Shown here one piece after another: positions 61,101-64,000 of a DNA stretch of 64,000 nucleotides (position 1 is the stretch's first letter; every line of letters starts with the position of its first letter). The translations under genes and the position numbers were made by a program. Source of the stretch: Lytechinus variegatus (lineage: Eukaryota; Echinodermata; Echinoidea; Temnopleuroida; Toxopneustidae); assembly GCF_018143015.1 (NCBI RefSeq), contig NC_054743.1, positions 41,992,922 to 42,056,921 on the forward strand, read 5' to 3'. The notes beneath the pieces were generated by a model. The model ran no database searches, had not been told where the DNA came from, and saw nothing but the letters and a program-made list of their open reading frames with translations.

Positions 61101-62998
61101 TGTTTTGTTGGTTTGTTTGTGTTTTTTTAATGAGAGTTGCCAGCGATAGCATTTAGAGTTCAATTAACCCAAACAAAAAAAGTTAAAAGCAAAAAAAACA
61201 AAAACAAAAAAAAAACCACGAAAATTGATGGGGGGGATCAAAATCTGCATAATTGACTATATCCAGCGTTTATTCTTGTCCAAACATTTACGTCAATGGT
61301 TCCAAATATTGGTATTAATAAATCATTATATTGAGCACATGTGTACAAGCAACAGCCGTCATCAACAATCGTCACCATTAAACACGACAGACTACCATTT
61401 CACACCCACCAAGAAGATCATTCTGAGGAACCCATGGCATGACCTTCACATTGGAAGGAACTTTGAGTTCATCGATTGGATCCTTCATTTGCCATATCAC
61501 CTTCTGCGGCAATCTTCGGAAAGCTTCGGCAAACTCTTCGGCAAATCCCGGTTGAACGATCGTGATCTCTCCGAAGTACGTGCCGAAAGTGAACAAAATA
61601 ACACCATGGTCGCCTGAGCTCTCCATAAAATCTTCCAGCTCCTGAAGATGAAAAATCGGCAATGATAAAGGGATAAGAACTATCAGAAAAAAAGTTAATA
61701 TATCAAACATTGAAACCGTGTACTACATGTACAGGTAGATTTTGAGAGATATGAAACCCATATAGATATACAAAGCAACGTTAACTCAACGGATTTGGTT
61801 GCATCATTGATACTACTTTTATTGCCGGGACGGATTTAAGTCTCCACGCGATACCATTTTAAGTAGGCCTACTGTCGCATAATAAATGTAAATATTTTGT
61901 GAGACGAAATGAATTTGATTTTCTCTTACTACCAGAAGTATAACTTTCCTTTACTCCACTTGCTCTATACTGCAGCAAGATTTACAGTTGAAATCAATCA
62001 TATTCGAACAATTATGATAGAGGCTTGGGTTGATGAACAGAGACCTTCAACCCGGAGGTCAAAATGCCTGGCCTACCCAAAACTATACACACCTCGTTAA
62101 GTTCTGCGGCTGGCCATGCTGTCAGACCACCACCGACAGGAATCACGTTTGGCGTAATCGGGAAAGGGAACTCCATGACGAAGTCAAAGTTCTGGAGATG
62201 CAAATCAGCAAGTTCATGATAAAGAGACATCTTGTAGTTAATGACATTCTCAAGCCCTGTATTTTTCCCTACGCGTACATAGGCTGGCATGGCCACTCCC
62301 CCACCAAGCAAAGCATAGACAACGGATTGTAGTAGGTTGGCCGTCCGCTGAAAGAAACTCATCCTGTTGGTGAAGCCTGTGTTGAGTTCTGGCTGATATG
62401 CCGGGTTGTACGGCGAACCGTAAGAGAACAACGCCATGCCCTGAGGGGTGAATGGCATCAGGGTCACAAGGGCTATCCTCTTGCTGTAGTTCAGGTTGCG
62501 TTCCAGCGCCGCCCGGATCATCACGCCACACAACCAAGTCATATCAACGACGACGGCGTCTACGACTTCCAGACGCTTCATGAGCTCGACGTCGAGGAGG
62601 ATATCTTCACAGTCGTCTGCCATCGACTCAATCAAGAAGAAGGTGGTCTTGATGAGACCGTCATTGCTTCGCCCCAACGAAAGGGCTCCGAAGTCTTTCC
62701 AGAAATCTCGAATCTCTTGGACGGACCGTTTGTGATGATCAAATACTTCGAAAGACAGATTAGAGTATTTGGGGTTCCTTGTATGGTGTTCGAATGCCCT
62801 GCTGATGAGGAGTGTTGCGTTGTGACCTCGCTGGACGAGACCTTCACCGACTCCTGTCCCGACGAAGAAATGACTCCCTTCTCCATGCATGGAAGATATC
62901 AAGACATTGCTACCGGAACCACAGCGTGGTGATAGAAATAAAACAAGATAGATTCCAGATATGGTTGTATAAATAACGCGAGATATATTCACATCCAT
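52198..62998 (-). CDS. UDP-glucuronosyltransferase-like gene, copy 3 (four coding exons, LTR element in intron 3)
   Basis: Coding exons are 62998-62093, 61641-61410, 60860-60641 and 52471-52198. All splice sites and phases are intact, so 543 residues are predicted. The protein matches copy 2 except for about two residues. One is Ala to Thr in the FPIAPN stretch of exon 1. The other is Pro382 to Ser, turning the family's HPKTR into HSKTR at the start of exon 3. The signal peptide, His43, Asp152, [15 protein letters not shown], Asp414-Gln415, membrane segment and KTKLD tail are kept. Intron 3 is about 8.2 kb because it holds a 7.3 kb LTR retrotransposon in the same orientation as the gene. Correct splicing across it is uncertain. 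Confidence 0.88.
52557..52713. mobile_element. MITE in intron 3 of UGT copy 3
   Basis: Copy of 32992-33148 with one or two changes. Confidence 0.7.
53174..54946 (-). repeat. 3' LTR of the UGT-3 intronic element
   Basis: It is 1773 bp and carries a 71 bp minisatellite (about 53743-53990) within a longer GTCTG/CAACCACG-rich zone (53570-54110). On the minus strand AATAAATAAA occurs at 54495-54504, a plausible poly(A) signal. Confidence 0.9.
53743..53995 (-). repeat. 71 bp minisatellite inside the 3' LTR
   Basis: A 71 bp unit that includes TACTGCAACCACCGACATC and TACCACGACCACGTCTGA repeats about 3.5 times with one or two changes. It is flanked by shorter degenerate copies. The same array is in the other LTR at about 59242-59494. 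Confidence 0.8.
55335..58643 (-). CDS. gag-protease-partial pol frame of the UGT-3 intronic element (fossil)
   Basis: The frame runs from ATG 58643 (MAQQGNMQY) for about 1100 codons. The gag part includes [17 protein letters not shown] and a CCHC knuckle [14 protein letters not shown] near 57510. A lysine/glutamate-rich linker follows, then an aspartic protease motif [13 protein letters not shown] near 57120. The start of reverse transcriptase is near 56200 ([20 protein letters not shown]). The frame ends in an Arg/Ser-rich tail ([10 protein letters not shown] near 55720) and an acidic/proline stretch. Most of pol is not represented, so the element is broken. It is described here as it stands. 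Confidence 0.85.
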   Translation of the reverse strand: MAQQGNMQYRPTPGEMMAHLERSMTEIDQMMEQLRLSIRQAPGAESSGQDIPPTVSGQADRGPRNDSQMEGAQQAGFSSTPREQMRRSSTARPGVQFTPPQFSPHIQDAGMANFDAMIGRRPHLVPDRFDGRTPVEDYLHHFEACAGVNGWTKREAVQFLAASLRGPAVKLLTQQPGVVLTYDELVYRLRNRFGLGGKAEVYLAELRQRRRQPKESLQELGQRIRELCGLAYPEFDEKGQDRLARGHFLDAIVTPEIREGLFRAQPRTLDDAVEAALNTEAFLRMEGQRNEVKWNTRYSRALEEQECEVAAVEEKQPRNPTIDKIVKAVIDALDERDKKKETKIRTKYQESRKDGFEPQRKREEPNKSRIDEQEEQRCFNCNGLGHWRNNCPYPKKIKGRTAAFQVPEREMMNKIKGKEEQIGQDKKGTREQETDEQIRVEATQDGQEKRGTKGQEKEEQTRVGVTLDEQNKRGQKKEEQTRVGATLDTKRKGLYLQGKVNGQELKLLVDTGATNTLIGEKVFDQIEEIRRPELLPVTSVVLQADGSQLRIRGKSMLEVQIGDIVVTTMATVASLKNEGILGLDFLVKINAVLDCQKMELRTNYGIIPCLDSNGESFCRRIVAGEDYSIPPGHEMVLAGRVTGRKVSLGDGLVEPPANPTELIKKGLIVARSVVKADEDVLPVRVFNPTKEQMIIKAGTAIASLSGLEEVSMEMCNLAEPTETNANKDIPEHLKDLFVRSTDEVPAQCHDLIKQLLVENADVFSTGPSDLGQTSFVQHGIDTGTAKPIRQAQRRHPLTQRKEIDEQVKNLLAQGLIEPVTSPWASNIVLVKKKDGSQRLCFDYRQLNAETIKDAYPLPRIDNVQEQVQLDETITDRSSQEKADWQEDKDIRPVYTAKKLSNRPNQDEACTCSMASRHLLEYWDALELKEDSTCRLLRIDPVPPDREDKEPRLSRSLKRSPRRSERGSLARYSRSRSPRRRSRIPQRDIPKSSIPDCPKSPQPDRPEVSPWHGRNSTPEPEDLDYDETPPSPLDLRYASRKVVSEMPSTSDWIECTSKDAEMQTDNPCQRIQAFLQETTACRSEEKVTLNKSTDTFQIPPDVT
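58653..58670 (-). other. Primer binding site matching the tRNA-Leu 3' end
   Basis: On the minus strand TGGTGTCAGAAGTGGGAT lies two bases inside the 5' LTR. It is the exact complement of ATCCCACTTCTGACACCA, the 3' end of animal tRNA-Leu(CAG) as I recall it. Confidence 0.75.
58673..60445 (-). repeat. 5' LTR of the UGT-3 intronic element
   Basis: It is 1773 bp and nearly identical to 53174-54946, including the 71 bp minisatellite and the minus-strand AATAAATAAA at about 59994-60003. Confidence 0.9.
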
Positions 62999-63015
62999 CT
63001 TAATAAGAGTGTCGG

Positions 63016-63028
63016 CCAATTGTCCAAT
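63016..63028 (-). promoter_or_regulatory. Paired CCAAT boxes upstream of UGT copy 3
   Basis: Same pair and spacing as at 4652-4664 and 36177-36189. Confidence 0.35.
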
Positions 63029-63125
63029 TTGTTTTTATTTTGTTCTGATGATGACTTATGAAAACTGCTGAAATCTTGGAATGACTACCCAATCGATCGA
63101 ACTTTACATAATAGTAGTCTTATAC

Positions 63126-64000
63126 ATCTTGTAGGAAGCTTTCCCTCAGACCACTCGCGGATGACAAAGGATTCAGTGAGGTATATAGGGTCACTCCCTT
63201 TAAAGAATGTTGGTTATAGGGCACAGATTTGATTCAATTCAATTCATTTATTAGGTAAAAATCGCATGAGTAGATATATACATTGTAAATTGTGAGGATC
63301 AAACACCCTATAGGAAAGCCAGAGGCTTGAAAAGCAGGGGGATACAAATACAGTAAATAACTTACAGGAGGACTAAAATACATAGGAAATAGCAATTGAA
63401 ATAATACATGAAACAAGTTACAATATTTACATAACATGACAATACAAGATAAAAAATATATTAACTGTTTGATTAGTTTTGGTTCAGTTTAAAGGAATCA
63501 CTTGTATGTGGCAAGAAGATGCTTTTAAATTTCGCTTTAAATGAGGAAAGGGTGGTCATTCTTTTAAATAGTGGGTCGAGACTTAATCCAAAATTGAGCC
63601 CCTTTGTGTTTAATAGAGTTCGTCTGTCGTAGTTTTAAGCGTGAATATGGCACAATTATAATTATTCTCTAACTTGTATTAACACTATGTTTTTTTATCA
63701 ACCGTAAGAAAATAATCATTGAATATAGCTGGTAACATGTTATTCATATATCGAAACATAAAGAGTGCTGCTTTTATTTTTATAGTAGATTTTTTTAATA
63801 GAGGTGGAGTATGGGCAAAATTATGCGTGCATGTTAGAACATAGACGAATTGCTTTCTTTTAAAGTACAACCAATCTGCTTAAAGGCATGGTCACACCGC
63901 CCGAGCGTTGTTGGAGCGGTCGTGGAGCGGTAGGGAAAGAGGGCCGAATTTCGCTCACAAAACTGGGGGAAAAAATCGAAAAAAGAAATCGAAATCGAAA
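63126..64000. repeat. Start of tandem unit C, cut by the window end
   Basis: It matches 36288-37160 almost base for base. It includes the decayed LINE end on the minus strand (about 63235-63860) and the left arm of the foldback element from 63885. A further UGT copy beyond the window is likely. Confidence 0.85.

Larger units (their letters stand above)
36286..63125. repeat. Tandem segmental duplication, unit B
   Basis: This 26.8 kb unit matches unit A in order and orientation. The shift from UGT-2 to UGT-3 is 26839 bp in the 5' gene half, and the next unit starts at the same distance. Elements found only in B are at 40023-40655, 50041-51995 and 53174-60445. Confidence 0.85.

Overview
The window is eukaryotic DNA from an animal. 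It is AT-rich, the host genes have spliced exons with GT..AG introns, and most of it is mobile-element sequence. The Gmr1-type LTR element, the many short inverted-repeat elements and the multiplying UGT genes fit a marine deuterostome. An echinoderm such as a sea urchin is my best guess, but this is inference from repeat style and not from a marker gene.

The only host genes I can support are three tandem copies of a UDP-glucuronosyltransferase-like gene, all on the minus strand: UGT-1 (4634 to 1532), UGT-2 (36159 to 32633) and UGT-3 (62998 to 52198). Each has four coding exons with matching splice sites and encodes a 543-residue ER membrane enzyme with a signal peptide, a C-terminal membrane segment and a KxKxx tail. 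UGT-2 and UGT-3 differ at about two residues; UGT-1 is more diverged.

The genes sit in a tandem segmental duplication. Unit 0 is partial (1 to about 4757) and is followed by a 6.6 kb spacer (about 4757-11360) seen only once. Unit A runs about 11360-36285 and unit B about 36286-63125. A third full unit (C) begins at about 63126 and is cut by the window end. Each full unit reads: degenerate LINE 3' end, foldback element, MITE, paired-hairpin sequence, mariner-like element, L1/Tx1-like LINE, then the UGT gene.

Elements present in one unit only date events after duplication. A young Gmr1-type Ty3/gypsy element (14703-22366, integrase before reverse transcriptase) and a hAT-like element (11588-13061) are in unit A only. 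In unit B only are a hAT-like element (40023-40655), a terminal-inverted-repeat element filled with about 1.3 kb of polypyrimidine (50041-51995) and a second LTR retrotransposon (53174-60445). The last sits in intron 3 of UGT-3, in the gene's own orientation. The matching places in the sister unit give clean empty sites.

The single-copy spacer is a mosaic of short inverted-repeat elements, palindromes and local duplications with no recognisable gene. I saw no tRNA, rRNA or CRISPR array. ORFs that begin at TTG or GTG are not treated as true starts.
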